The translations under genes and the position numbers were made by a program. From NCBI GenBank assembly GCA_963792365.1, contig CAWBVW010000005.1, positions 434,001 to 498,000 of the forward strand: a DNA stretch of 64,000 nt, in the 5' to 3' direction. The notes under the pieces were generated by a model, which was not told where the DNA came from, ran no database searches, and saw only the letters and a program-made list of their open reading frames with translations. Positions 36,854 through 44,812 of this stretch are shown here, piece after piece; position 1 is the stretch's first letter, and each line of letters starts with the position of its first letter. This DNA comes from JAOUGY01 sp963792365 (GTDB lineage Bacteria > Actinomycetota > Acidimicrobiia > Spongiisociales > ZC4RG35).

Positions 36854-37414
36854 ATGAATCAAGTAGATGTGATCAACTTCAAGCTGGTTGTCACCGGTCC
36901 CTTCGCGGCCGGGAAGACCACCTTCATCCAGTCGGTTTCCGAGATCCCGGTGGTCAGCACCGAGACCGGGACCACCGACGGCAAAGAGGTCAAGGACCAC
37001 ACCACCGTCACCATGGACTTCGGAAAGATCTCCGTGGCCGACGAGGACTTCCTGATGGAGCTGTACCTCTTCGGTACTCCCGGACAGAGCCGGTTCGATT
37101 TCATGTGGGACATCCTGAGCCGCGGGATGCTGGGCTACGTGCTCCTGGTCGATGTCACCAGACCAGAAACCTGGTCGGACGCCGCCGATATCAAGCGTCG
37201 ATTCGACGAGCTCGGCTCGGTGCCGATGGTCGTCGCAGCCAACCGGGCATCCGAGGGCGACGCCTCGCTCCTTCGCACCGCGGTGGGGCTCGATTCATCG
37301 GTGCCGGTGGTCGCATGTGAGGCGAACGACAAGGAGTCCGTGAAACAAGTGCTCCTCACGCTGCTCATCGGAGTGGTCGAGGAACTCGAGAACACGGTCA
37401 AGGGAGGGATCTGA
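36854..37414 (+). CDS. MglA/CvnD-like small GTPase
   Basis: A 186-residue GTPase. The P-loop is GPFAAGKT (15-22), the switch I region contains TETGTTDGKEV, and switch II is LFGTPGQSRFDF with the Pro-Gly-Gln seen in this family. The usual base-specifying NKxD is NRAS (130-133), so guanine recognition may differ. It sits between two roadblock and two DUF4388 genes, as GTPases do in conservons and Mgl systems. Ten bases separate it from the gene before and two from the gene after. Confidence 0.88.
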   Translation: MNQVDVINFKLVVTGPFAAGKTTFIQSVSEIPVVSTETGTTDGKEVKDHTTVTMDFGKISVADEDFLMELYLFGTPGQSRFDFMWDILSRGMLGYVLLVDVTRPETWSDAADIKRRFDELGSVPMVVAANRASEGDASLLRTAVGLDSSVPVVACEANDKESVKQVLLTLLIGVVEELENTVKGGI

Positions 37415-37416
37415 CG

Positions 37417-37911
37417 GTGGCAGCAGAGAGCTTCTACGACTTCGGTGCGGCCGACACGGCCGTCGCCACCGAACCACCGACACTCACGCCGTCGACCGGC
37501 GCATCCATCCTTGCCGCTCGCACCGCAGCGCGCTCGACCGGCGCAGGAGCCGTGGTCGCGGAATGCGAGGCGCTCACCCACTCGCTTCAAGGAGTCTTGG
37601 CCGTGATCGTTGCCACCTCCGACGGGATGTTGATCCACTCGAGCTGGAGCGAGGTCGAAGGCATGCGGGCAGCCGCCATCTCCGCCGCTGCCTTGGGCCT
37701 TGGACAGCGGATCGCAGCCGACTTCGGACAGGGCGAGTTCCACGACTCGGTCGTGTCGACCGGCGATCGCGTGATCGGCATCTACGCGGTGGGTGATGGC
37801 TACGTTCTCGGCGTCGTTGCCGTGGCCGAGGATGTGAGCCTCGGACTGCTTCATCTCAATGCTCGCCGGACCGCAGCCGCCATGAAGGGGATATTGGAGG
37901 CGGGGAGATGA
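37417..37911 (+). CDS. roadblock/LC7 domain protein
   Basis: A 164-residue protein: an unstructured N-terminal 45 residues, then a roadblock domain with GVLAVIVATSDGMLIHSSW, an alpha helix rich in alanine, and GDRVIGIYAVGDGYVLGVVA followed by a final helix. Likely regulator or GAP-like partner of the GTPase encoded two bases upstream. GTG start. Its TGA overlaps the ATG of the next gene (ATGA). Confidence 0.85.
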   Translation: MAAESFYDFGAADTAVATEPPTLTPSTGASILAARTAARSTGAGAVVAECEALTHSLQGVLAVIVATSDGMLIHSSWSEVEGMRAAAISAAALGLGQRIAADFGQGEFHDSVVSTGDRVIGIYAVGDGYVLGVVAVAEDVSLGLLHLNARRTAAAMKGILEAGR

Positions 37912-38591
37912 TATCCGGCGACATCTCCGAGCTGGCTCTGTACGACGCCCTCAACCTATGCGAGTTCATGCTGGTCTCCGGCACCCTCAGGTGTACGTCG
38001 GAGAGCAAATCGGGCTCCCTGTACCTGAGTGACGGCCGATTGGCGTTCGCAGAAATCAGTGGCCGCGAGGTTGCGACCATCGACGCCGAACGATCAGGCC
38101 TCGATGGCTCGCTGTGGTCTTCGGTGGCGATCGACCCATCGAACCGGGGCGCCATCGCCTCGGTGTTGATCCAGCAGGGAGCAGACCCGGACTCACTCCG
38201 CCGGTTCATTCGCCGCCGGATCGAAAATGTAGTGGCAGAACTCGCCCTGACCCACGATCTCCGGCTCGACATCGTCCTCGAACCGGGGTGGTTCGGTGCC
38301 GAGGTCACCCATCCGATCTCGTCGATCATCGATGCTGCCCGCGTGATCAACTTTGGCGGGGAGCTCGTCGGAGACGCCACTGGGAACGCCCTCGTGGCCT
38401 TCTGTCCGGTGGATGACGGCAACGTGATGCTCGGTGCCGAAGAGTGGAATTCTCTGGTGGACCTGCTCGGTGCGGTCGATCTGGGCTACCTGCGAGAGCG
38501 CCTCGGTTCCCAGCGAGCGATACGATTCGTCCGCTTCTTCCAGTCCAGATCCCTTGCCACCGCCATCACGGCCATGCCCGACCTCGCCTGA
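37908..38591 (+). CDS. DUF4388 (PATAN-like) protein
   Basis: A 227-residue cytosolic protein, paralogous in plan to the one at 35908-36843: SGDISELALYDALNLCEFML, GSLYLSDGRLAFAEISG, and a helical part with LRRFIRRRIENVVAELAL. The C-terminus has a small helical domain with EEWNSLVDLLGAVD that parallels EAWNALTVLLSPAR in the other copy. Last gene of the module, before the terminator. Confidence 0.82.
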   Translation: MISGDISELALYDALNLCEFMLVSGTLRCTSESKSGSLYLSDGRLAFAEISGREVATIDAERSGLDGSLWSSVAIDPSNRGAIASVLIQQGADPDSLRRFIRRRIENVVAELALTHDLRLDIVLEPGWFGAEVTHPISSIIDAARVINFGGELVGDATGNALVAFCPVDDGNVMLGAEEWNSLVDLLGAVDLGYLRERLGSQRAIRFVRFFQSRSLATAITAMPDLA

Positions 38592-38614
38592 GGCGCCCGA
38601 AGGCACCTGAAGAA

Positions 38615-38655
38615 GGGCACTCGTATAGGTCGTTGGACCTACACGAGTGCTCTTT
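38615..38655 (+). terminator. intrinsic terminator of the GTPase module
   Basis: A stem of about 15 pairs with one mismatch: GGGCACTCGTATAGGTC, loop GTTG, GACCTACACGAGTGCTC, followed by TTTT. It is the clearest rho-independent terminator in the window and closes the five-gene operon 24 bases after the last stop. Confidence 0.85.
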
Positions 38656-38699
38656 TGCGCGCTAGCATGCGTGTCGGGGCAGGCGACAGGAGCGGAGTG

Positions 38700-39029
38700 A
38701 TGAATACCTTCAAAGGCGGATTCGTGGCACACGCCGGCGGCGATCCCGTCACGGCCACGGTCCAAGTCGACGGCGACTGGGTTCGGGTCGTGGCCGGACA
38801 CCGGCGTCTCGGCGCGTGGCCACTGACGCAGGTCGGATGCGAACGGGTCACCGTATTCCGCTTCATGCTCAAGCTCGACGGCGAGGAGTTCACCTTCGCC
38901 CCCGACGATCCGAAGGCATTCGCCGAAGCCATGGGAGCAGTCATCGATCTTCGGCCAAAGGCTCGATTTGGCCTGGGCGATCGTGTGAAGGCTGCTCGCG
39001 CCGCGCAGGCCATGGGTTCGAACAGCTGA
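38700..39029 (+). CDS. small protein, paralogue of the 3027-3332 product
   Basis: A 109-residue soluble protein of unknown function, sharing with the 3027 product the start MxTFxG, the core RLGAWPLTQV, the KLDGEEFTF strand and DDPKAFAEAMG. The C-terminus is basic (RFGLGDRVKAARAAQ). The ATG at 38700 has AGGAGCGGA upstream, and TAGCAT at 38663-38668 is a possible -10 just beyond the preceding terminator, so it is likely monocistronic. Confidence 0.72.
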   Translation: MNTFKGGFVAHAGGDPVTATVQVDGDWVRVVAGHRRLGAWPLTQVGCERVTVFRFMLKLDGEEFTFAPDDPKAFAEAMGAVIDLRPKARFGLGDRVKAARAAQAMGSNS

Positions 39030-39081
39030 CAACCTCCAGGTTGCCGTCGTCCACTCGATAGCGGCGTACCGCCTCGCCCCG

Positions 39082-39087
39082 TACACT
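39082..39087 (+). promoter_or_regulatory. -10 box of MFS transporter gene
   Basis: TACACT ten bases before the ATG at 39098. Confidence 0.45.
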
Positions 39088-39097
39088 CCCCGTCGTC

Positions 39098-40306
39098 ATG
39101 ACATCCCCTGGACGACGAGTCCGATCCACCGGCGTGTTGTTCACCTCGGTCGCCCTCGGAAACACGGGCTATATCGCAGCGATCACCGTTTCTACACTGG
39201 CCGCTCGTGCCCTCACCGGGTCTCCGATGCTGGCCGGGACGCCGGGGGCGGTTGCCGTCATCGGAACCGCCGTCGGCACTTCGGTTCTGGCCGCCGATGC
39301 CGCCCGGGCCGGTAGGCGCCGCGGGCTCGTGGTCGGCTACGCGGTCGCCGCCATCGGGGCCGTCACTGCGTCGATCGCAGTGATCACATCGAGCCTGTTG
39401 ATGCTCCTGGCCGGGTTGTTCGTCATCGGATTCGGCCAGTCGGCCTCCCAACTCGCTCGGTATGCGGCCGCCGACGTCGCCGAAGATCACAAGCGCGGGA
39501 CATCGGTGTCCCTGATCGTCTGGGCAGGGACCATCGGTGCGGTGCTCGGTCCATCGTTGCTGGAGCCGGCGGGTGGGTTCGCCGAGGGTCTCGATCAGGC
39601 GGCCTACCTCGGCGGCTACCTCGTGACGGCGACGTTCATGACCGCGGCCTTCATCACCCAACTCATCGCGTTCCACCCTCCTCCACCCCGTGGCGGGTCT
39701 GTCACAACCCCCCGGTCGGTTGCCGTGGAGACACGAGAAACCGCTCGGGGCTTCTGGGATCCGCGTATCCAGGTCGCCTTGGTATCCATGATCTTCGGCC
39801 AGGTGGTCATGGTCCTCATCATGACGGGAACGCCCATCCACATCGAAGACACCGGACGAGGCCTGTCGATCGTCGGACTTGTGATCTCGGCCCACACCTT
39901 CGGCATGTTTGCGTTCAGTCCGATCACGGGGCGTCTCGTCGACCGCCACGGGCCTCGCGTGATTCTGACGGCGGCGGTTGCCATCCTCGCCGTCTCGGCG
40001 ATGATCTCTGCGGCTGCACCCGACGACCAGACCTGGATGTTGCTCGTCGGCCTGCTCTTGCTCGGCGTGGGATGGAACGCCGGATTCGTTGCCGGCAGCT
40101 CGGTCCTCGCCACAGCCGGCACCGCCCGCCTTCAAGGCATCGTCGATTCGACGGTGTGGGTGTCGAGCGCGGCTGCCAGCTTGAGCTCTGGTGTGCTCCT
40201 GCAGTTCGTGGGTTACCCCGCACTTTCGCTCGCCGGGCTCGCACTGCTCGTGGCTCCCACGACCATGCTCGCGGTGCGAGGACAGCGCGCCGTGTTCGCC
40301 GCTTGA
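39098..40306 (+). CDS. MFS transporter
   Basis: A 402-residue major-facilitator protein with about twelve membrane helices. The loop between helices 2 and 3 reads DAARAGRRRG, and the corresponding C-terminal loop is GRLVDRHGPRVILTAA, the classical MFS A-like motif. It resembles drug/proton antiporters more than sugar carriers, but the substrate cannot be read from sequence. The AAC(3)-like gene starts six bases after its stop, so the two are co-transcribed. Confidence 0.88.
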   Translation: MTSPGRRVRSTGVLFTSVALGNTGYIAAITVSTLAARALTGSPMLAGTPGAVAVIGTAVGTSVLAADAARAGRRRGLVVGYAVAAIGAVTASIAVITSSLLMLLAGLFVIGFGQSASQLARYAAADVAEDHKRGTSVSLIVWAGTIGAVLGPSLLEPAGGFAEGLDQAAYLGGYLVTATFMTAAFITQLIAFHPPPPRGGSVTTPRSVAVETRETARGFWDPRIQVALVSMIFGQVVMVLIMTGTPIHIEDTGRGLSIVGLVISAHTFGMFAFSPITGRLVDRHGPRVILTAAVAILAVSAMISAAAPDDQTWMLLVGLLLLGVGWNAGFVAGSSVLATAGTARLQGIVDSTVWVSSAAASLSSGVLLQFVGYPALSLAGLALLVAPTTMLAVRGQRAVFAA

Positions 40307-40311
40307 TACCA

Positions 40312-41124
40312 ATGGGTGCAGCTTCGCCTCACGTGCACACCCGGGATCACCTTGCGTCCGACCTCGGACGCCTTGGGCTTCACCAGGGCGCCACGGTCAT
40401 GGTCCATGCGTCGCTGCGTTCGATCGGCCCGGTCGAGGGTGGAGCGGTCGCCGTGATCGGCGCGATCATGGATGTCGTGGGGAGAGAAGGAACCATGCTC
40501 ATGGTCCTCGGAGCACGCGACGATCTCGCATGGATCAACGATCGTCCTGAAGCAGAACGCGCAGCCCTCTTGACCGGAGCTGAACCGTTCGATGCACTCA
40601 CCACCCCGGCCGATCCCGAGGTGGGATACCTCGCAGAGGCGTTCCGGCTCCACCAATCCACGCACGTGAGCGACCATCCGGAAGGTCGGTTCGCAGCGGC
40701 CGGCGCCGGCGCCGCTCGAATGGTCACGAACGTACCCTGGGACGACTACTTCGGGGCGGGCTCACCCCTGGAGCGGCTGATACAAGCCGATGGGCTGATC
40801 CTCAGGATGGGAGCCGATCCCGATACCACCACGGCTTTTCACCATGCCGAGTACCTGGCGGACATACCCGACAAGCGACGGGTCCGACGCCATCGCCTCA
40901 TCGCCACCGACTCTGGCCCGCAGATCCGTGTGGTCGGGACCCTCGACGATTCGAACGGGATCGTCGAATGGCCGGGTGACGATTATTTCGTCACGATCCT
41001 CGAGGCCTACCTCGCCACAGGGCGGGCGCACACCGGCCCCGTGGGCGATGCTCCCAGCCAGTTGCTCAACGCACGCGATGCGGTCGCGTTCGCCGTCGCC
41101 TGGATGAACGCCAATCTGTCGTGA
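40312..41124 (+). CDS. aminoglycoside N(3)-acetyltransferase-family protein
   Basis: A 270-residue acetyl-CoA-dependent acyltransferase-fold protein of the AAC(3)/YokD family. Hallmarks are VMVHASLRSIGPVEGGA near residue 25, VGYLAEAFRLHQ and RSxHPEGRF-like VSDHPEGRFAAAG, and LRMGADPDTTTAFHHAEYLA. Many chromosomal members do not act on aminoglycosides, so resistance should not be assumed. It lies between an MFS transporter and an SGNH hydrolase in one probable operon. Confidence 0.82.
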   Translation: MGAASPHVHTRDHLASDLGRLGLHQGATVMVHASLRSIGPVEGGAVAVIGAIMDVVGREGTMLMVLGARDDLAWINDRPEAERAALLTGAEPFDALTTPADPEVGYLAEAFRLHQSTHVSDHPEGRFAAAGAGAARMVTNVPWDDYFGAGSPLERLIQADGLILRMGADPDTTTAFHHAEYLADIPDKRRVRRHRLIATDSGPQIRVVGTLDDSNGIVEWPGDDYFVTILEAYLATGRAHTGPVGDAPSQLLNARDAVAFAVAWMNANLS

Positions 41125-41855
41125 TCACCAAGAGATCTGTACTCCGGGTGGCGGGAATCTCGGCTGCGGCGCTCGCCGCCCAGGTAGTCGGCGCCGTCTT
41201 CCATCCCGTTCCGCGCCAGCCCGAGTTCGACGCCTCGGGTGTGATCGGCGACGGCGAAGTCTTGCAGCGGTGGCTGGTGCTGGGCGATAGCACCACTACC
41301 GGTCCCGGTGTGTCCGGTCCCCACGAGATCTGGGTGCAGCAGCTCGCTCGGCGGTCTGCAGCCGACGGTGCGATCCACATCCGGTCCATCGCCGTGGGTG
41401 GAGCCGGTGCCCGCCACGTGGTCGCCGACCAGCTCCCGATCGCCATGGCGTACGAAAGCTGCGATGTCGTGTTCGTTTCGGTCGGGGCCAACGATGTGCT
41501 CAAGGGCGCCTCCTTCTCCACCTACCGCAAGTCGCTCGAGCTGATCGCCCGAGAACTGTCGAGGCGCCATCGATCGGTCGTGATCTCGGGCGTCGGTGAT
41601 CTGTCGGCGATCCCACGCCTGCGCCGGCCACTGAGTTGGATCATCGGTCGGCGCGCCCGTCGGTTCGATCGAGCAGCTTCGGAGGTCGCCGCAGCTCACG
41701 GGGCCGCAAAGATCGACCACTGGACCCACACCGCTCCGGCCTTTCGGACGGCAGAAGGGGTGTTCTCCGCCGATCTGCTTCACCCAACCGGGGCGGGCCA
41801 TGCAATCTGGGCCGACGCGGTGGAAGCAACGCTCAGAGGCCGTCGGCAGACCTGA
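41121..41855 (+). CDS. SGNH/GDSL-type hydrolase
   Basis: A 244-residue esterase/lipase-fold protein with an N-terminal signal or anchor (about 8-28). The four SGNH blocks are visible: VLGDSTTTG (Ser), AVGGAGARH (Gly), SVGANDVLKG (Asn) and DLLHPTGAGH (Asp/His). GTG start overlaps the upstream TGA. The last 23 bases overlap the convergent cyclo-ligase gene. Substrate unknown, probably a periplasmic or cell-wall ester. Confidence 0.88.
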   Translation: MITKRSVLRVAGISAAALAAQVVGAVFHPVPRQPEFDASGVIGDGEVLQRWLVLGDSTTTGPGVSGPHEIWVQQLARRSAADGAIHIRSIAVGGAGARHVVADQLPIAMAYESCDVVFVSVGANDVLKGASFSTYRKSLELIARELSRRHRSVVISGVGDLSAIPRLRRPLSWIIGRRARRFDRAASEVAAAHGAAKIDHWTHTAPAFRTAEGVFSADLLHPTGAGHAIWADAVEATLRGRRQT

Positions 41856-42411
41856 GTTCGACCCGTCGCACTCCGTCGTCGGTTGCGAGATGTGTCATTG
41901 CCTGGTCGTGGCCCTCCGTCGGCACGTCGGCGACGAGCAGACGCTCGAGGGTCACGCCGACCCTGGCCACATCGGAGGGGAGCTCTGACAGCAACTGGTC
42001 GTAGTAGCCCTTGCCCCAGCCGATCCTGTCCCCCGTACGATCAAAGCAGAGCCCGGGTACGAGAACCACGCCGATCTCCTCGTACGCTGCGCGCGGGGAT
42101 TGGGCCACGGGCTGCAGGTAGCCAAACCGGTGCACCTCCCTCGGTGTCGAGAAGTGGTGCACGGTCAACGGCCCTGTCGGTGGCGTCCGGGTCAGGTAGA
42201 ACCGATGGCGAGCGACGAATCGATCCACCACCCGCTCGACGGGGATCTCTGCCGGCATCGATGAGTAGACGAGCACCCCTGAGCTTGGTTGTGTCGCCAA
42301 CCAGAGGGCCAGACCTTCGACGACGGAATCCGACTCTGCCGCGGTGGGCGCCAGTTGCGCTCGAGCCCACTCACGCAGCCTCGCTTTCTCCCCGGACAGA
42401 TCGCTCGACAC
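41833..42411 (-). CDS. 5-formyltetrahydrofolate cyclo-ligase
   Basis: A 192-residue enzyme converting 5-formyl-THF to 5,10-methenyl-THF with ATP. The signature GWGKGYYDQLL is present, preceded by VLVPGLCFDRTGDRIG; the N-terminal KARLREWARAQL helix is typical. The GTG at 42411 is preferred: reverse-strand TATCCT lies seven bases upstream and gives the usual family length. An ATG at 42465 would add 18 residues upstream of the predicted transcript. Confidence 0.9.
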   Translation of the reverse strand: MSSDLSGEKARLREWARAQLAPTAAESDSVVEGLALWLATQPSSGVLVYSSMPAEIPVERVVDRFVARHRFYLTRTPPTGPLTVHHFSTPREVHRFGYLQPVAQSPRAAYEEIGVVLVPGLCFDRTGDRIGWGKGYYDQLLSELPSDVARVGVTLERLLVADVPTEGHDQAMTHLATDDGVRRVELRSADGL

Positions 42412-42418
42412 GAGGACG

Positions 42419-42462
42419 AGGATAGGCAACACCAGGTGACCGCCGCCCTTGGGCAGTATCGT
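42419..42462. promoter_or_regulatory. divergent -10 boxes, cyclo-ligase / acyltransferase
   Basis: Reverse-strand TATCCT (42419-42424) is seven bases from the cyclo-ligase GTG, and forward TATCGT (42457-42462) is eight bases from the acyltransferase GTG at 42471. Confidence 0.5.
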
Positions 42463-42470
42463 CATCGAGC

Positions 42471-43217
42471 GTGCGATACGTGACTGCGATCCCCCGGACC
42501 ATTGTGACCCTGCTCTCGGGGTTCGTCGCCACCGTCGTCTGTGGGCTGTCCGCCTGGGCGGTCGGGCATTTTCGGCCGTCGAGCCCACTCATCCAGCGGA
42601 TCATCGTGGCATGGAGCAAAGCATGGCTGGTGCCGGCGAGGGTGCGACTCGACATTCGGGGCATCGATCACGTCGACCCACACACCAGCTACGTGGTGGT
42701 GGCGAACCACCGATCGAATATCGACGTGATGGTGTGTTTTGTCGCGCTGCCCGTCCCGATCAGGTATCTCGCAAAGCGCGAGCTGTTCCGGGTTCCGGTA
42801 CTTGCCCAGGCGATGCGGGCCATCGGGATCGTGGAGGTCGACCGACAACACAGACGCGACACTTCGATCATCGAGACCGTCAATCGCCAGGCGCAAGCGG
42901 TCATCGAACGGGGCCACTCCCTGATCATCTACCCCGAAGGTACTCGCACCCGGGATGGCTCCCCGCGCCCCTTCAAGAAGGGCGCATTCACCATGGCGGC
43001 AACATCAGGCATGCCGGTGCTGCCCGTGACGATCCACGGCTCCCACGCGATCTGGCCCCCGACTCGCCCATGGATCCATGCCGGCACGGTCACCGTTGTG
43101 ATCGATCCTCCCATCGCCACCACTGGCCTGGGGCGCGAGGACGTCGAAGGGCTCCGGTCGGCTGTTCAGAACCAGATCAACGAGCGTCTCGGCCAGCTTG
43201 CGGTCGAGACGCTCTGA
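42471..43217 (+). CDS. plsC: 1-acyl-sn-glycerol-3-phosphate acyltransferase
   Basis: A 248-residue membrane-associated PlsC enzyme that adds the second acyl chain in phosphatidate synthesis. One N-terminal membrane segment (about 10-32), the catalytic NHRSNID (79-85, HX4D), and YPEGTRTRDGS with the phosphate-binding PEGTR are clear, followed by PVTIHGSHAIWP. GTG start from the TATCGT box. It could be a paralogue with other acceptor specificity. Confidence 0.92.
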   Translation: MRYVTAIPRTIVTLLSGFVATVVCGLSAWAVGHFRPSSPLIQRIIVAWSKAWLVPARVRLDIRGIDHVDPHTSYVVVANHRSNIDVMVCFVALPVPIRYLAKRELFRVPVLAQAMRAIGIVEVDRQHRRDTSIIETVNRQAQAVIERGHSLIIYPEGTRTRDGSPRPFKKGAFTMAATSGMPVLPVTIHGSHAIWPPTRPWIHAGTVTVVIDPPIATTGLGREDVEGLRSAVQNQINERLGQLAVETL

Positions 43218-43221
43218 TCGG

Positions 43222-44505
43222 TCAGCCTCGTCGGCCGCTGCCGGAACGCCGGCCACGGCTCTGACTCCGGTTGCGACTCCGGTTCTGGGTCTGGTTCTGA
43301 TTGCGGCTGCGATTGCGGTTTCTGGTGGGGGTGCGGGATCCGCTGGAGCGTTCGCTCGGCAGCTCACCCACTCGACTCGCCGTTGCACCGGTCAGCCAGT
43401 CGGTCATCGGGTCGTGGAGGCCGCGATTGACGCCCACCGCTCCCTGAAGCCGACCGAGCTCGGCCCGCTGTTGGGCTGTGACGAGCGTCACGACCACGCC
43501 ATCCTGTCCTGCGCGAGCAGTCCTGCCGGAACGGTGCAGGTAGTCCTTGGCGTCAGCGGCAAGATCGAAGTGAACGACTGCCGAGACGGCATCGACGTGA
43601 ATCCCGCGTGCGGCCACGTCCGTCGCAACGAGCGCCTTGACCTTTCCGCTGGAGAATTCCCTGAGCGCACGCGTGCGCTGAGCCTGCGTGCGGCCGCCGT
43701 GGATCGACGCTGTACGAAGCCCGGACCTCTCGAGCTGACGAGCCACGCGATCGGCACCATGTCGGGTGCGGGTGAAGACGATCGCCGAGGCCGTGGATTC
43801 GAGGATGCGTGCAGTGGTCTCGACCCGGTCGGCGTGCGAGATCTCCCAAAAGTAGTGGAGGGCGTCTCCGTAATCTTCTTCCGACTCCACCTCGTGGAGC
43901 ACCGGGTCCCTCTGATACGTGCGCCTGAGATTGTCCACATCTCCGTCGAGCGTTGCCGAGAAGAGGATCGTCTGACGTTCGTCGTTGGTCTGGTCGAGGA
44001 TCGCACGCACTTGTGGCATGAAGCCCATGTCGGCCATACGGTCGGCCTCGTCGACGACCACTATGTCAACCTGGTCGAGCAGCACAGAGCCGTCTTCCAT
44101 CAGATCGATCAGCCGGCCGGGTGTGGCGACCACGATGTCGGCACCACGTCTGAGGTTCCGACGCTGGAACTCGTATCCGACACCGCCGTAGATCGCCAGA
44201 ACCCACCGGTCGAGTCGTCGAGCGAGAGGGATCAGCTCCTGGGAGATCTGCTCTGCGAGCTCGCGCGTCGGGGCGAGGACGAGTGCTCGAGGTCGATTGG
44301 GCTTGGATCGTCCCACCATGGTGATCAGTGGGAGACCGAATGCCAGGGTCTTGCCGGAGCCGGTGGGCGCTTTGCCCAGGATGTCACGACCTGCGAGCGC
44401 ATCGGGGATCGATGCGGTCTGGATCGGAAATGGAGCCTCGATGCCGCGTTGGGCAAGCGTTGAGACGAGGCGCGCGGGCACGCCGAGATCGGTGAATGTG
44501 GTCAT
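43222..44505 (-). CDS. DEAD-box RNA helicase with Arg/Asn/Gln-rich tail
   Basis: A 427-residue ATP-dependent RNA helicase. The Q motif FPIQTASIP, Walker A APTGSGKT (46-53), PTRELAEQ, VDEADRMADMG, FSATLDG, and the C-terminal VATDVAARGIHVD and HRSGRTARAGQDG are all present. The last 35 residues are a low-complexity tail of Arg, Asn, Ser and Gln, likely RNA-binding, coded by short imperfect repeats at 43255-43330. ATG at 44505 with GAGGAA five bases upstream. Role probably in ribosome assembly or cold adaptation. Confidence 0.93.
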   Translation of the reverse strand: MTTFTDLGVPARLVSTLAQRGIEAPFPIQTASIPDALAGRDILGKAPTGSGKTLAFGLPLITMVGRSKPNRPRALVLAPTRELAEQISQELIPLARRLDRWVLAIYGGVGYEFQRRNLRRGADIVVATPGRLIDLMEDGSVLLDQVDIVVVDEADRMADMGFMPQVRAILDQTNDERQTILFSATLDGDVDNLRRTYQRDPVLHEVESEEDYGDALHYFWEISHADRVETTARILESTASAIVFTRTRHGADRVARQLERSGLRTASIHGGRTQAQRTRALREFSSGKVKALVATDVAARGIHVDAVSAVVHFDLAADAKDYLHRSGRTARAGQDGVVVTLVTAQQRAELGRLQGAVGVNRGLHDPMTDWLTGATASRVGELPSERSSGSRTPTRNRNRSRNQNQTQNRSRNRSQSRGRRSGSGRRG

Positions 44506-44812
44506 GTGGTTCCTCGTGTGGCCGCCGACGCATAACCCCGGCGGGGCGGTACGGGGTATGTGCTCGGCCGTCGCACTCCGTACATACGCGGGACCGAGTC
44601 GCGCTGAAAGACGTGCGCGTCCGGGATACTGCTTCGGGTCGCGGCGAACGATCGCAGGGACCAAGCGGTGAGTGAAGCATACCACCTGTCGGCGGCTGTC
44701 ATGGTCGGACTGCGTGCAGCAACCGACAGCGCCGGCGTTCGACGTGCCGCCTGGCGGGTACCGTGGCAGGGAACGTGTGCCGCAACGCCCCGTATCCCGG
44801 GCCAGGAGCTCC
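44506..44812. promoter_or_regulatory. intergenic region with helicase and glgB promoters
   Basis: No gene seen in 307 bases. On the reverse strand TATGCT (44676-44681) is a -10 candidate for the helicase, leaving a leader of about 165 bases that contains a CCCCG/CGGGG hairpin near 44536-44546. On the forward strand TACCGT (44759-44764) is a -10 candidate for glgB with a leader of about 42 bases ending in the ribosome-binding site CAGGAG. Confidence 0.45.

Noticed and set aside
38639..40312. 557-codon reverse frame opposite the MFS gene
   Set aside because: Composition is Arg/Asp/Gly/His-rich as expected of an antisense frame; the forward strand gives a twelve-helix transporter.
40312..41124. 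Aminoglycoside resistance gene
   Set aside because: Family membership is clear but many chromosomal AAC(3)-like proteins have no resistance activity and there is no mobile context.
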